Positions 29,752 to 39,210 of a stretch of 64,000 bases of DNA are shown here, piece after piece; the stretch's first letter is position 1, and each line of letters opens with the position of its first letter. Position numbers and translations under genes: made by a program. The notes beneath the pieces are model-generated. The model made no database searches. It had not been told where the DNA came from and saw only the letters and a program-made list of their open reading frames with translations. This DNA is from Candidatus Defluviilinea proxima (GTDB lineage Bacteria; Chloroflexota; Anaerolineae; Anaerolineales; Villigracilaceae): the NCBI GenBank assembly GCA_016721115.1, contig JADKIW010000001.1:263501-327500 (forward strand), written 5' to 3'.

Positions 29752-30948
29752 ATGACTACAACACAGACAAAAGCATCGACACTTCCCTATATCGCCACAG
29801 CGGCATATTATTTATCCTTCATCATTTTAGGTCTCACCACTGCAGTTAGCGGACCCAGCCTCCCTACACTGGCGGAGCACACATCCAGTGGATTGGATCG
29901 TATCAGTCTGATCTTCATATTCAGTTCGCTGGGTTATATCGTTGGTTCCTATCTTGGCGGGCTTGCTTATGATCGCATCCCCGGTCACAAGCTCATGGTT
30001 ATGACCTTGCTCATCATGGCGATTGCCTCGGCATTGATCCCAATCTCGCGTTCGCTGACAATCCTTCTATCCGCTATGTTCCTCAGTGGCATTGCATCGG
30101 GCGCTCTTGACGTGGGATGTAATGCATTGATCATGTGGACCCATCGCGAGAAGGCAGGTCCGTTCTTGAATGGTTTGCACTTCTTCTTTGGTATCGGTTC
30201 GCTTATCGCACCGTTCTTACTTGGACAGATCCTTCCCAAAACAGGCGACATCCTTTGGGTATATTGGTCCTTCTCCATTGTGTGCATCCCAATAGCCATC
30301 TGGCTATGGTTCTTACCCAATCCGCCGAAGCAGGAACATTCAGAAGAACATAGCTCTGCCCCGTTTCCTCTTGTGCCGGTCTTATTAGTTGTAGTCTTGT
30401 TCTTATTCTACGTGGGTCTCGAACTCGGTTTTGGGAATTGGATCTACACCTACACAGTGACTCTCAACCTTGGCACGATCACATCTGCCGCCAACTTGAA
30501 CGGTTTCTTTTGGGGCTCATTTACCCTTGGTCGTTTACTTGGTATTTGGGTCTCAACCCGTCTTCGCTCACGAACAATTCTTTTCGTGGATATCTTCGGT
30601 TGCGCCATCAGCATCGTCATCATCATGCTTTGGAAAGAGTCCAGTGTTGCACTATGGATTGGCACGATCGGGCTCGGACTTTCCATGGCATCCATCTTCC
30701 CAACATTTATTATGCTCGCCGGTGAACGGATGCAACTCACTGGAGCGATCACAGGCTGGTTCCTTGTCGGCTCTGGGGCAGGAGGCATGCTTCTACCTTG
30801 GTTACTTGGACAGATATTCGCCCGCACAGGCCCCCAAGCAATGACAACCGTATTGCTCGTTACACTTATAAGCTTGTTTTTGGTCCTTCTTGTGTTTATC
30901 AATATAAAAGCGCCACCATTACCCAAACCTGCTCCAAGCACAGATTAA
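29752..30948 (+). CDS. Major facilitator superfamily transporter
   Basis: 398 residues with 12 hydrophobic segments. The first loop YLGGLAYDRIPGHK resembles the MFS motif A (G-x-x-x-D-R-x-G-x-K), and FNG-like GPFLNGLHFFFGIGSL in helix 5 region recalls the FucP/glucose-galactose group. It is a probable sugar or drug permease, substrate unknown. It is monocistronic, closed by the terminator at 30962-30990. Confidence 0.88.
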   Translation: MTTTQTKASTLPYIATAAYYLSFIILGLTTAVSGPSLPTLAEHTSSGLDRISLIFIFSSLGYIVGSYLGGLAYDRIPGHKLMVMTLLIMAIASALIPISRSLTILLSAMFLSGIASGALDVGCNALIMWTHREKAGPFLNGLHFFFGIGSLIAPFLLGQILPKTGDILWVYWSFSIVCIPIAIWLWFLPNPPKQEHSEEHSSAPFPLVPVLLVVVLFLFYVGLELGFGNWIYTYTVTLNLGTITSAANLNGFFWGSFTLGRLLGIWVSTRLRSRTILFVDIFGCAISIVIIMLWKESSVALWIGTIGLGLSMASIFPTFIMLAGERMQLTGAITGWFLVGSGAGGMLLPWLLGQIFARTGPQAMTTVLLVTLISLFLVLLVFINIKAPPLPKPAPSTD

Positions 30949-30961
30949 CCGTCAAATTTTC

Positions 30962-30990
30962 AAAATCCCGCCCCAAAGCGGGATTTTTTA
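30962..30990 (+). terminator. Intrinsic terminator after the MFS gene
   Basis: AAATCCCGC (30963-30971) pairs with GCGGGATTT (30978-30986), ending in T6. Confidence 0.9.
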
Positions 30991-31032
30991 TTGAAATTCT
31001 TGAAGACGATATTAAAATTATAAAAGTTACTA

Positions 31033-31061
31033 TTGACAATCACAATAATTAGTTGTAATAT
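31033..31061 (+). promoter_or_regulatory. Promoter of the first ABC exporter operon
   Basis: TTGACA (31033-31038), a 17-nt spacer and TAATAT (31056-31061), about 75 nt before the ATP-binding-protein gene. Confidence 0.65.
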
Positions 31062-31143
31062 ATCAAAAATAATCAATTCGAAATGAAATATTATTCTAGA
31101 AAACCTGCAATTTCTTGAAGGTTGCCTTAAAAAGGAGTTTATT

Positions 31144-32202
31144 ATGTCTCAATTTGCTGTAGAAGCTCACCAACTCATTAAGAAGTTCCCCGCCCGCCCA
31201 GGAACCGGGGATAAGCCCATCGAAGGCGAATCAGCTCAAAGTCCCAAAAAGAGGCGAGGGCTGTTTGCGAAGAAAGAGCCTAAAGCGATGTTCACCGCCG
31301 TGGACGGAGTCGATATCCAAATCGAACGTGGCGAGATATTCGGCTTGCTTGGCCCGAACGGTGCAGGCAAGTCCACCACGATCCGCATGTTGTGCACGTT
31401 GCTTGAGCCCACGAGCGGCACGGCGCATGTGAACGGTTACGATATTGTGAAACAAGCCAACGATGTGCGACGCAGTCTCGGCACGGTGCTGGCTGGTGAG
31501 CGCAGTATTTATTGGAAGCTGACAGGGCGTGAGAACCTTGAATATTTTGCGGCGCTGTACCACATCCCCACTGCGATTGCGAAGAGGCGCGTGGAAGAGT
31601 TGATCGAGCGCATGGAACTCAAGGATCGCGCCAACGAACTCGTTGAAAAATATTCGACAGGGATGCGGCAACGTGTGGCGATCGCGAAGGCTTTGCTTGC
31701 CCGCCCGCCCATTCTTCTTTTGGATGAACCCACGCTCGGACTCGACCCGCAAGCTGCTCGCAATTTAAGGGAGTTGATCGCACAACTGAAGCAGGAAGGC
31801 CACACCATCCTACTGACGACTCACTACATGGAAGAAGCTGACTTACTCTCTGACCGAATCGGCATTATTGATACAGGCAAGATCATCGCGCTCGATACAC
31901 CCGAAGGACTCAAGAAACGCATCAACCAGAAAGAGATTGTCCGCCTTGAGGTAACTGGCTGGCAGGAATATATCGGCGACAAACTGCGTGCATTATCAGA
32001 AGTGGAAAATCTTGTAGCAATGAGACAAGGCGAAGCCGATTTGTGGGAAGTGAACATGCAGGCAACGAATAGCCGAATGTTATTACCCAAACTTGTTGAG
32101 AGCATCAGCCAAAACGGAACAAGGCTCGTCAACATGAATATCGTCAAGCCATCGCTTGAGGATGTGTTCATCCATTTGACGGGCAAGGCGTTGAGGGATT
32201 AG
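31144..32202 (+). CDS. ABC-2 exporter, ATP-binding protein (DrrA-like)
   Basis: 352 residues. Walker A GPNGAGKST (about 76-84), a C-loop with the atypical signature YSTGMRQRVAIAKAL instead of LSGGQ, Walker B LLLDEPTLGLDP, and H-loop TTHYMEEA. A Lys/Arg-rich insert of about 30 residues (KKRRGLFAKKEPK) precedes the first strand and is unusual. It energises the two ABC-2 permeases that follow, probably exporting a drug or lipid-like molecule. The stop overlaps the Shine-Dalgarno of the next gene. Confidence 0.93.
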   Translation: MSQFAVEAHQLIKKFPARPGTGDKPIEGESAQSPKKRRGLFAKKEPKAMFTAVDGVDIQIERGEIFGLLGPNGAGKSTTIRMLCTLLEPTSGTAHVNGYDIVKQANDVRRSLGTVLAGERSIYWKLTGRENLEYFAALYHIPTAIAKRRVEELIERMELKDRANELVEKYSTGMRQRVAIAKALLARPPILLLDEPTLGLDPQAARNLRELIAQLKQEGHTILLTTHYMEEADLLSDRIGIIDTGKIIALDTPEGLKKRINQKEIVRLEVTGWQEYIGDKLRALSEVENLVAMRQGEADLWEVNMQATNSRMLLPKLVESISQNGTRLVNMNIVKPSLEDVFIHLTGKALRD

Positions 32203-32211
32203 GAGTTGAAA

Positions 32212-33081
32212 ATGGAAACAACGATCACTCCCCGCTCGCTTGGGCAACCAGGCTTTTTATCAGATGTGCGTGCGTTCATGGCCGTCCTTCGCCGTGAATG
32301 GACGATCTTCACACGCTACCCGAGTTGGATCATCGCTTTGTTCATCTGGCCGTTGATCTTCCCAATGTTGTACATCCTTACGGCACGTGCATTGGCCGGT
32401 CCCGATGGCAGCGGACTTGCAGTGTTCATGGAAACAACAGGCGCAACCGATTACATCGGGTACATCATCGTCGGCACAACCGTTTGGATGTGGCAAAACA
32501 TCGTGCTTTGGGATGTGGGCTTTGCACTTCGCAACGAACAAATGCGAGGCACTCTTGAATCCAACTGGCTCTCCCCCACTTGGAGATTCTCTTATCTGCT
32601 TGGGCACACGGGTCCACAAATCGTTTCGATGGTGATGTTCATTGCCATCACTGCCATTGAATTTGGATTTATCTTCGGCGTCCGCTTGAACGGCAGTGTG
32701 TGGATGTTTGCACTGATGATGCTGGCAGCAATCCCAGCCATATACGGGTTGGGATTTGCATTTGCAAGTCTGGTCATCACGGTCAAAGAAGCCAATGCTT
32801 TCGTCTTCCTAATCCGCGGACTAATCATGATCTTCTGCGGCATCACCTTCCCTGTTGCCATCTTGCCCGAATGGATGCAAACCTTTGCAAAATGGCTACC
32901 ACAAACCTATCTCATCCATGGGATGCGCGCCGCTGCATTCTCAAATGCAGGGATAACCGAATTGATGCCAGACTTGATTCCCCTGCTTGGATTTGGCACC
33001 TTCTGGCTTCTCGCTGGTTATTTTGCCTTCATCTGGATGGAACGCCGTGCCCGTCAAACAGGCGCCATCGGACAGTATTAA
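32212..33081 (+). CDS. ABC-2 type permease (first of pair)
   Basis: 289 residues with six predicted membrane segments. It has the ABC-2 layout: an N-terminal amphipathic RREWTIFTRYPSW followed by FIWPLIFPMLYIL, and a conserved QMRGTLESNWLSPTWR coupling segment. The ATG at 32212 follows AGGAGTTGAAA; a TTG six bases earlier is in frame. It likely forms a heterodimer with the next permease. The paralogous segment EAGVLESNWLTPVSR-like in that protein shows duplication. Confidence 0.9.
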   Translation: METTITPRSLGQPGFLSDVRAFMAVLRREWTIFTRYPSWIIALFIWPLIFPMLYILTARALAGPDGSGLAVFMETTGATDYIGYIIVGTTVWMWQNIVLWDVGFALRNEQMRGTLESNWLSPTWRFSYLLGHTGPQIVSMVMFIAITAIEFGFIFGVRLNGSVWMFALMMLAAIPAIYGLGFAFASLVITVKEANAFVFLIRGLIMIFCGITFPVAILPEWMQTFAKWLPQTYLIHGMRAAAFSNAGITELMPDLIPLLGFGTFWLLAGYFAFIWMERRARQTGAIGQY

Positions 33082-33091
33082 AGGTGCAATC

Positions 33092-33943
33092 ATGGAAATA
33101 ACAACTCTCTCACAACCCAATGTCAAAACCCAACTTCGAGCCTTGTTTGTCATCGCCCGCAAGGATTGGAAGGTGTTCTGGCGTTACCCGTTGAATGCAG
33201 TATCACAAATCTTTCAACCCATCATCTGGATCACGCCTACCTACTTCATGGGCAAAGCCTTCAGCACAAATGGACAAGCTACTGGCTTCGCGGCCTACAG
33301 TGGAAGCGGCGATTACATGTCCTATATTTTGATCGGGACAGTGTTAACCAACTTCATCATGACCGTGTTCTGGGGCATGGGACTCGCCCTCAAAGAAGAC
33401 ATGGACGCAGGTGTGCTCGAATCCAACTGGCTGACTCCTGTTTCACGTTTGCTTATTCTGGTTGGCCGAACGCTGACAAGTTTGTTCACCACCACGATCA
33501 CTTCCATTGCAATGCTTGCTGTCGGCGCCTTGTTGTTTGGCTTCCATCCAACCGGAAATACGATCGCGGCCATTCTGACAGCCATTCCCATGTTGCTTGG
33601 ACTGTATGGGTTTGGTTTTGCCTTCGCTGGCATTGTCCTATTGATGCGGGATGCGAACACATTGATCGATGTGGGCAGTTTTCTCATTCAAGGATTCTCA
33701 GGGACGAGCTTCCCAGTGAAGTCTCTGCCCTACTGGTTGATCCCTGTTTCGCTCATGCTCCCGTTGACGTATGGTCTCGATGCTGTGCGCGGATTTCTAC
33801 TCAAGACCAATACCCTCCTCCCCATCAATGTAGAGATCATCATCCTTGTCGTTTTCATGTTCGTGATGCTATGGGGTGGCGCGCAGATCTTTTACAGGGT
33901 CGAACGGCGAGTCAGGACTTTAGGAACGCTGGGCCAGCACTAA
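33092..33943 (+). CDS. ABC-2 type permease (second of pair)
   Basis: 283 residues, six membrane segments, paralogous to the preceding permease (DAGVLESNWLTPVSR against QMRGTLESNWLSPTWR). The N-terminus is MEITTLSQ at 33092. The same frame is open further upstream but overlaps the preceding gene. The spacing of 10 nt indicates co-transcription with the ATPase and first permease. It is the last gene of the operon, and the next gene has its own promoter. Confidence 0.9.
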   Translation: MEITTLSQPNVKTQLRALFVIARKDWKVFWRYPLNAVSQIFQPIIWITPTYFMGKAFSTNGQATGFAAYSGSGDYMSYILIGTVLTNFIMTVFWGMGLALKEDMDAGVLESNWLTPVSRLLILVGRTLTSLFTTTITSIAMLAVGALLFGFHPTGNTIAAILTAIPMLLGLYGFGFAFAGIVLLMRDANTLIDVGSFLIQGFSGTSFPVKSLPYWLIPVSLMLPLTYGLDAVRGFLLKTNTLLPINVEIIILVVFMFVMLWGGAQIFYRVERRVRTLGTLGQH

Positions 33944-33974
33944 GGTCCAGAAAGATGCGGATGTTCATCCTCCT

Positions 33975-34002
33975 TTGAAAAATAGAACGCGTGTGCTAAA
34001 AT
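33975..34002 (+). promoter_or_regulatory. Promoter of the second MFS gene
   Basis: TTGAAA (33975-33980), a 16-nt spacer, TAAAAT (33997-34002). The ATG follows at 34029 behind AAAGGATC. Confidence 0.65.
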
Positions 34003-34028
34003 AGATATTCCCACACGAAAGGATCCGA

Positions 34029-35288
34029 ATGTTTACTCGTTTCAACAAAATTTATCATGAGTTTCCGCGTCTGTTCTGGACCGTTGTTGGCATTCGCTTT
34101 GTAGATGGCATTGGAGGCACATTACTCTTTCCGTTCTTCGCGCTGTACATTACGCAAAAATTTAACGTAGGCATGACGCAGGCCGGTATCTTGCTTGGCA
34201 TGTTCTCGCTCTTTGGCTTGATCGGGAGCATGGCAGGAGGTGCGCTGACCGACAAGTTCGGGCGAAAGCAGTTGATCTTGTTTGGTCTGGTGTTCAGCGC
34301 AATCAGCACATTGACGTTCGGCTTCGTCGAACATATCAGTGTGATGTACCCATTGGCTATTTTGGTGGGTACGCTCTCCAGTATTGCACAACCTGCCCAT
34401 GAGGCAATGATCGCAGATATTCTGCCTGAAAACAAAAGGCAGGAAGGCTTTGGTATTTTGCGTGTGGTCGGCAATCTTTCATGGATCATTGGTCCAACCA
34501 TCGGCGGCTTTGTAGCGAACATCAATTTCTTTTATTTGTTTGTCATCGATTCGATCATTAGCTGCCTTATCGCCATTGCTGTATATCGCACGATCCCCGA
34601 GACCAAACCTCAACCGCATGCCCACGAGCAGGGCGAGTCGCTCCTGCAAACAGTGATCGGGTATCGCTACCCATTGCGTGACACAGCTTTTACAGCGTTC
34701 ATCATTGCAAACATTCTCATGTTGATCGTATACCAACAAATGTATGGCACGCTTTCTGTCTATCTGCGCGACTATCACGGTATCAATCCACAAGGATATG
34801 GCTTTCTAATGACAACCAGCGCCATTACCGTTGTGCTCTTCCAATTCTGGGTCTCACGGATGATCAAACAGCGCCCACCGTTCTTAATGATGGCTTTCGG
34901 TACCGTCTTCTACGTGATTGGGTTTGCTCTTTTTGGCATATTTGCAACATACACCCTTTTTATGCTCAACATCATTATCATCACCATCGGTGAGATGATC
35001 GTTGTCCCCACAAGTCAATCACTGGTTGCCAATTTTGCACCCGCCGACATGAGAGGACGCTACATGGCAATCGCAGGTCTTTCCTGGGCGATCCCTCAGA
35101 CTATCGGGCCCGGTGCGGCAGGTTATATACTGGATAATTACCCCCCCAACACGCTCTGGTTCCTTGGTGCCATCTTGTGTGGCGTATCCGTCATCGCCTA
35201 CTACGCCCTTCACCTTCGACTCGGCACAAGAGCCCAATTTGCTCCAACGCCAGAAGAAGGACAACCACTCCCAGTCGCTTCTGATTAA
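34029..35288 (+). CDS. Major facilitator superfamily drug-type exporter
   Basis: 419 residues, 12 hydrophobic segments. Motif A is nearly canonical (GGALTDKFGRKQ, about 75-86) and helix 5 contains ILRVVGNLSWIIGPTIGG, close to the antiporter motif C (G..x..GPxxGG). This fits a proton-coupled multidrug exporter. A second motif-A-like MRGRYMAIAGLSWAIPQTIGP is near residue 340. It is followed by a bidirectional terminator. Confidence 0.9.
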   Translation: MFTRFNKIYHEFPRLFWTVVGIRFVDGIGGTLLFPFFALYITQKFNVGMTQAGILLGMFSLFGLIGSMAGGALTDKFGRKQLILFGLVFSAISTLTFGFVEHISVMYPLAILVGTLSSIAQPAHEAMIADILPENKRQEGFGILRVVGNLSWIIGPTIGGFVANINFFYLFVIDSIISCLIAIAVYRTIPETKPQPHAHEQGESLLQTVIGYRYPLRDTAFTAFIIANILMLIVYQQMYGTLSVYLRDYHGINPQGYGFLMTTSAITVVLFQFWVSRMIKQRPPFLMMAFGTVFYVIGFALFGIFATYTLFMLNIIIITIGEMIVVPTSQSLVANFAPADMRGRYMAIAGLSWAIPQTIGPGAAGYILDNYPPNTLWFLGAILCGVSVIAYYALHLRLGTRAQFAPTPEEGQPLPVASD

Positions 35289-35324
35289 CAAAAAAGTGGA
35301 TGCGTTTCGGCGCATCCACTTTTT
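35289..35324. terminator. Bidirectional terminator between MFS and slyD genes
   Basis: AAAAAGTGGATGCG pairs with CGCATCCACTTTTT around a TTTCGG loop, with T/A flanks for both convergent genes. Confidence 0.92.
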
Positions 35325-35397
35325 ATTTGACTAAAACCCGCTTCGGACTTAACTGAAGCCTGCTTCCGTCCGAACAGCTGATCTCCCCTCTGCGATC

Positions 35398-35889
35398 TTA
35401 GTGATGATGTCCATCCCCTGCATGGACATGTCCATGATCCAGTTCTTCATCGGTCGGTTCGCGCAACGCAACAACCTTTACGCTGAAGTGCAACTCATCC
35501 CCCGCCAGCGGATGATTGAAATTCAAGCGGACAGTTTCACCTTCGACAGATTCGATGCGCGCATAACGTGCCTGACCCGAATCATCGCGGACTGTCAACT
35601 CCAAGCCTTCTTCCACGGGCATATCACTGGGGAATTGACCGCTGGGCACGTCTAAAAATGCTTCATCATCATATTCCCCATATCCATCGGCAGGAGCAAC
35701 AACCACATCCTTGCTATCGCCAATTTTCATACCGAGCATTTCGCTTTCCAAACCAGGGATGATATTTCCATGCCCTGTAAGAAACTCCAATGGATCCTGT
35801 CCTTCAGACGAATCGATCACTTCGCCGTCAACTTTCAACGTGTATTCCATCGAAACTACCACGCCATTTTCTACTGTATCTTTACTCAT
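35398..35889 (-). CDS. slyD: SlyD-type FKBP peptidyl-prolyl isomerase
   Basis: 163 residues. The FKBP domain begins VVVSMEYTLKVDGEVIDSSEGQDPLEFLTG (GQ.PLEF.hG is the SlyD hallmark) and contains an IF (insert-in-flap) chaperone domain (about 70-120). NFNHPLAGDELHFSV closes the FKBP fold. The C-terminus ends in a short His-rich tail (HGHVHAGDGHHH) that can bind nickel or other metals. It folds prolyl bonds in the cytoplasm and may supply metal to metalloenzymes. AAAGGATAAATA precedes the ATG. Confidence 0.95.
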   Translation of the reverse strand: MSKDTVENGVVVSMEYTLKVDGEVIDSSEGQDPLEFLTGHGNIIPGLESEMLGMKIGDSKDVVVAPADGYGEYDDEAFLDVPSGQFPSDMPVEEGLELTVRDDSGQARYARIESVEGETVRLNFNHPLAGDELHFSVKVVALREPTDEELDHGHVHAGDGHHH

Positions 35890-35974
35890 TATTTATCCTT
35901 TCATGAATTAATGCGCCCATTGTATCAGCGAGATGGAAATACGTACACAAGTAAACATGGGGGATGCACTTTTA

Positions 35975-36002
35975 TTGACACAAAACAAAACAGGAGTAAA
36001 AT
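35975..36002 (+). promoter_or_regulatory. Promoter of the secreted subtilase
   Basis: TTGACA (35975-35980), a 16-nt spacer and TAAAAT (35997-36002). The start is predicted near 36009, giving a 5' UTR of about 100 nt. Confidence 0.65.
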
Positions 36003-36053
36003 CCATCCAATTTAACTGGCCCCAAAACAATTTAAACAACAGACCCTGTGCTC

Positions 36054-36085
36054 AAAGCGTTGATTATATAGATCAACGCTTTTCT
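36054..36085 (+). promoter_or_regulatory. Terminator-like hairpin in the subtilase leader
   Basis: AAAGCGTTGAT (36054-36064) pairs perfectly with ATCAACGCTTT (36072-36082), then TTCTAAAAT. It lies between the promoter and the AGAGGAGAGG Shine-Dalgarno. The T tract is short, so it may be an mRNA-stability hairpin rather than an attenuator. Confidence 0.5.
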
Positions 36086-36109
36086 AAAATCACTTAGAGG
36101 AGAGGTGTT

Positions 36110-38995
36110 ATGAATAAAGCAATCAGGTATCTTGTTTCTGCCATTGCAATTGCGACCCTGTTATTGGGTTCATTGGCGATGGCCCCCGCAGCGAAGGCCC
36201 AACCTGCGCCACTTCGTATGCAAAGCGGAACTTTTATCCCCGTCCAGAACAACTTACTCGCAGCAAATGGAGGAAGGTACTTCATCATCCAATTTGCTGG
36301 CCCGGTGGAACAGGAATGGAAGGATTCTGTCACCGCACAAGGCGTTGAATTGTTGGACTACGTCCCCGATTTTGCGTTCAAAGCGCGTATGAACCTTGCT
36401 ACAGCGAAGAATGTAGCGAAGCAGTCCTTTGTCAGCGCGGTAGTACCTTTCGAAGGCCGCTTCAAACTCAAACGGGGTTTGATGCGTGATGGCGAAATGC
36501 GTGTGTATGCAGTGCGTCTAGAACGTGGATCCGATTTTGCTGGCGGGCATAACCTCCTTGCCAGAACCGGCGCGCAAGTCTTGGGTGTCAACGGGGATAC
36601 GGTCTTCATCCTAGCCAATAGCGCCCTGATAGATGCGATTGCAAATGTGGACGATGTAGCATCCATCAGCAATTTTTACTTGAACCAAACTTTTAGCACG
36701 TCAAGCAAACCAGGCACCAATGATACCAGCCGCGATATTATCGGCGCGACTATTGCAAACACACGCGGTTATGATGGCTCCACACAGACCGTGGCCGTTG
36801 CTGATACCGGTATCGGTGGCGGGACTGTTAGCACTGTACATCGCGATATCCCATCCAGTCGTGTGACTGCGGTCTATAACTGGCCCGGCGCGGCTGGCAG
36901 TTGTTTCAAAACTGTCGTGAACGATGGCGCGATCGATGTAGATTCCGGTCATGGTACACACACCAGCGGATCCGTATTGAGCGGTGGTGAGCCAAGCGGA
37001 CTGGGCCGCGGCACTGCCCCATCCGCTCATCTGATCTTCCAAGCAACAGAGAATTACGCAACGATCACTAATCTCTGCAAAACATTATACGGTTATACAG
37101 ACGGCTACTATCTTCTCGGCCTACCCACCGATCTGAAGACACTCTATCAACAAGCCTATAACGCTGGTGCGCGCATTCACTCCAACTCATGGGGTGCGGC
37201 TCTGGCTGGCGATTACAACACCGATGGCGTCAACACCGATTCCTTCGTTTGGACAAATCGTGATATGGTCATCACGTTCTCCGCTGGTAATGAAGGCATC
37301 GACGCCAACAGTGACGGCGTGATCGATAACGACTCGATCGGTTCCCCCGGTACATCCAAGAATGTGATCACCGTGGGTGCTTCTGAAAACCAACGCACAG
37401 ATAATTATCCTTGCGACACATCGTTGGCCTACACCACCTGCGCTTCACAAAGTGGAGCCAATGTCATTGCCACATATGGCACATCCTGGCCCAGCGATTA
37501 CCCTGCCAACCCCATCTTTAGCGACCCCGGCGCGGGCAACTCCAATCAAATGGCAGCTTTCTCAAGCCGTGGTCCCACAGATGATGGACGTATCAAGCCC
37601 GATGTTGTAGCGCCCGGCACGTGGATCCTTTCCACATATTCTGATCTCTACCAACAAGGCTATGATGCTTCTGCGAATCCACAGAATGGCGCCTATCAAT
37701 ATGATGGTTGGGGCTTCCCTTACAACTCATATTACAAATATATGGGCGGCACGTCCATGTCCAATCCGCTTACGGCAGGTGGTGCGGCAGTTATCAAAGA
37801 TTACTACAGCAAGGCATACAGCTTCAATGCCACAGCCGCGCTTGTAAAAGCCACGCTCATCAACTCCGCCGTGGATATTCTCGATGAGAACAATGATGGC
37901 GTCAACGACAACGACTTCCCCATTCCGAATAACCACGAAGGTTGGGGACGCATCAACCTCGATGCTGCCACTGATGGCACGATCCAGTTCGTGGATGAAG
38001 GCACAGGTCTCGCCACAAATGGAACCCAAACCTTCACAGTAACATCCACCGGCGGGCCACTCAAAGTGACCGTCGTCTGGAGCGATTACCCATCCACCGA
38101 TACTGCGACTGTGAACCTTGTCAACGATCTTGATCTCACCGTCGCTGGCCCAAGTGGTACATTCCTTGGCAACGTTTTCTCTGGCGGCTGGAGCACAACT
38201 GGCGGCTCAGCAGATCGCCGCAACAACGTTGAGAATGTCTACGTTCAAAGTCCAGCAGCTGGCACATACACCATTACCGTCAAAGGTTTCAACGTACCAA
38301 ATGGTCCGCAAAAATTTGCATTGACCGTAGATGGTGGCACATTCGGCACTGACCCCACACCGACGCCAACCAACACAACTATCCCACCCACGCCGACGAA
38401 CACAGGCGTTCCGCCCACAGCGACCAATACCGGCATTCCACCCACGCCAACCAACACGCCCGCACCATCCACTAACACAGGCTTCCTCACAGCCTCAGCG
38501 AATACTGCAATCACAACCAGCGCAGGCGACAACAACGGCTATCAAACCAATCCAACTAATGCCTATGCCAACGATAGCGTCTTCGCAGTGGATACCAACA
38601 GCGGCAACGGCACCAGCACATCCTGCACCAGCACAGCTAAAGATCGCCACAACTTCTATAACTACGGTGTCAGCCTGCCCGGCACCGCCGTGGTACAAGG
38701 CATCACTGTTCGGCTGGATGCACGTGTAGATGCAACGAATGGCTCACCCAAGATCTGTGTACAACTTTCATGGGATGGCGGCACAACCTGGACTACAGCC
38801 AAGAACACTACTACGTTAACCACCAGTGAGGCAACTTATACACTCGGTAGCTCAAGCGACACATGGGGACGTACCTGGACGGCAAGCAACCTCAGCAATA
38901 CCAACTTCCGAGTTCGTGTGATCGATGTTGCCAGCAACACCTCGCGCGATTTCTCTCTTGACTATGTTTCAGTCAATGTAACATACCTACCATAA
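36110..38995 (+). CDS. Secreted S8 (subtilisin-like) serine protease
   Basis: 961 residues. The signal peptide (about 1-30) ends AMAPAAKAQ. An N-terminal propeptide-like region runs to about residue 205. The S8 catalytic domain has Asp in VAVADTGIG (about 232), His in SGHGTHTSG (about 281) and Ser in GGTSMSNPL (about 549). A pre-peptidase-like beta domain (about 630-745) follows. Next is a Thr/Pro linker of repeated PTPTNT/PPTATNT units (about 748-790) and a final beta-rich domain ending SLDYVSVNVTYLP. It degrades extracellular protein; the linker suggests a surface- or substrate-binding C-terminal domain. Confidence 0.95.
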   Translation: MNKAIRYLVSAIAIATLLLGSLAMAPAAKAQPAPLRMQSGTFIPVQNNLLAANGGRYFIIQFAGPVEQEWKDSVTAQGVELLDYVPDFAFKARMNLATAKNVAKQSFVSAVVPFEGRFKLKRGLMRDGEMRVYAVRLERGSDFAGGHNLLARTGAQVLGVNGDTVFILANSALIDAIANVDDVASISNFYLNQTFSTSSKPGTNDTSRDIIGATIANTRGYDGSTQTVAVADTGIGGGTVSTVHRDIPSSRVTAVYNWPGAAGSCFKTVVNDGAIDVDSGHGTHTSGSVLSGGEPSGLGRGTAPSAHLIFQATENYATITNLCKTLYGYTDGYYLLGLPTDLKTLYQQAYNAGARIHSNSWGAALAGDYNTDGVNTDSFVWTNRDMVITFSAGNEGIDANSDGVIDNDSIGSPGTSKNVITVGASENQRTDNYPCDTSLAYTTCASQSGANVIATYGTSWPSDYPANPIFSDPGAGNSNQMAAFSSRGPTDDGRIKPDVVAPGTWILSTYSDLYQQGYDASANPQNGAYQYDGWGFPYNSYYKYMGGTSMSNPLTAGGAAVIKDYYSKAYSFNATAALVKATLINSAVDILDENNDGVNDNDFPIPNNHEGWGRINLDAATDGTIQFVDEGTGLATNGTQTFTVTSTGGPLKVTVVWSDYPSTDTATVNLVNDLDLTVAGPSGTFLGNVFSGGWSTTGGSADRRNNVENVYVQSPAAGTYTITVKGFNVPNGPQKFALTVDGGTFGTDPTPTPTNTTIPPTPTNTGVPPTATNTGIPPTPTNTPAPSTNTGFLTASANTAITTSAGDNNGYQTNPTNAYANDSVFAVDTNSGNGTSTSCTSTAKDRHNFYNYGVSLPGTAVVQGITVRLDARVDATNGSPKICVQLSWDGGTTWTTAKNTTTLTTSEATYTLGSSSDTWGRTWTASNLSNTNFRVRVIDVASNTSRDFSLDYVSVNVTYLP

Positions 38996-39014
38996 TCAAG
39001 TAACACCTATAGTT

Positions 39015-39058
39015 TCAAAAAAGATGGACGCGTGAATAACGTGTCCATCTTTTTTATT
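39015..39058 (+). terminator. Intrinsic terminator after the subtilase
   Basis: AAAAAAGATGGAC (39017-39029) pairs with GTCCATCTTTTTT (39042-39055), separated by a short loop containing CGTG..ACG. Confidence 0.9.
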
Positions 39059-39198
39059 TGATTGACGTCCGCTTCTTTCTTAACTGCAATCTGCTTCTGC
39101 TCGAGAAATATTTTCGAACACTGCTATATTTTCCTCCCATTACTCACTGACCATTTTTTCATTGTACATTCATCCTTTATCCTTCCACCTTCATCCCT

Positions 39199-39204
39199 TA
39201 CAAT
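39199..39204 (+). promoter_or_regulatory. -10 element 6 nt before an ATG (leaderless candidate)
   Basis: TACAAT at 39199-39204 with the ATG of the ATP-grasp gene at 39211 and no Shine-Dalgarno between them. Confidence 0.5.
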
Positions 39205-39210
39205 AAGCCC

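Noticed and set aside
31144..31240. Frameshifted extra N-terminus in the first ABC ATPase
   Set aside because: The Lys/Arg-rich insert is in frame and begins at a proper ATG with an AAAAAGGAG Shine-Dalgarno, so it is an insertion, not a frameshift.
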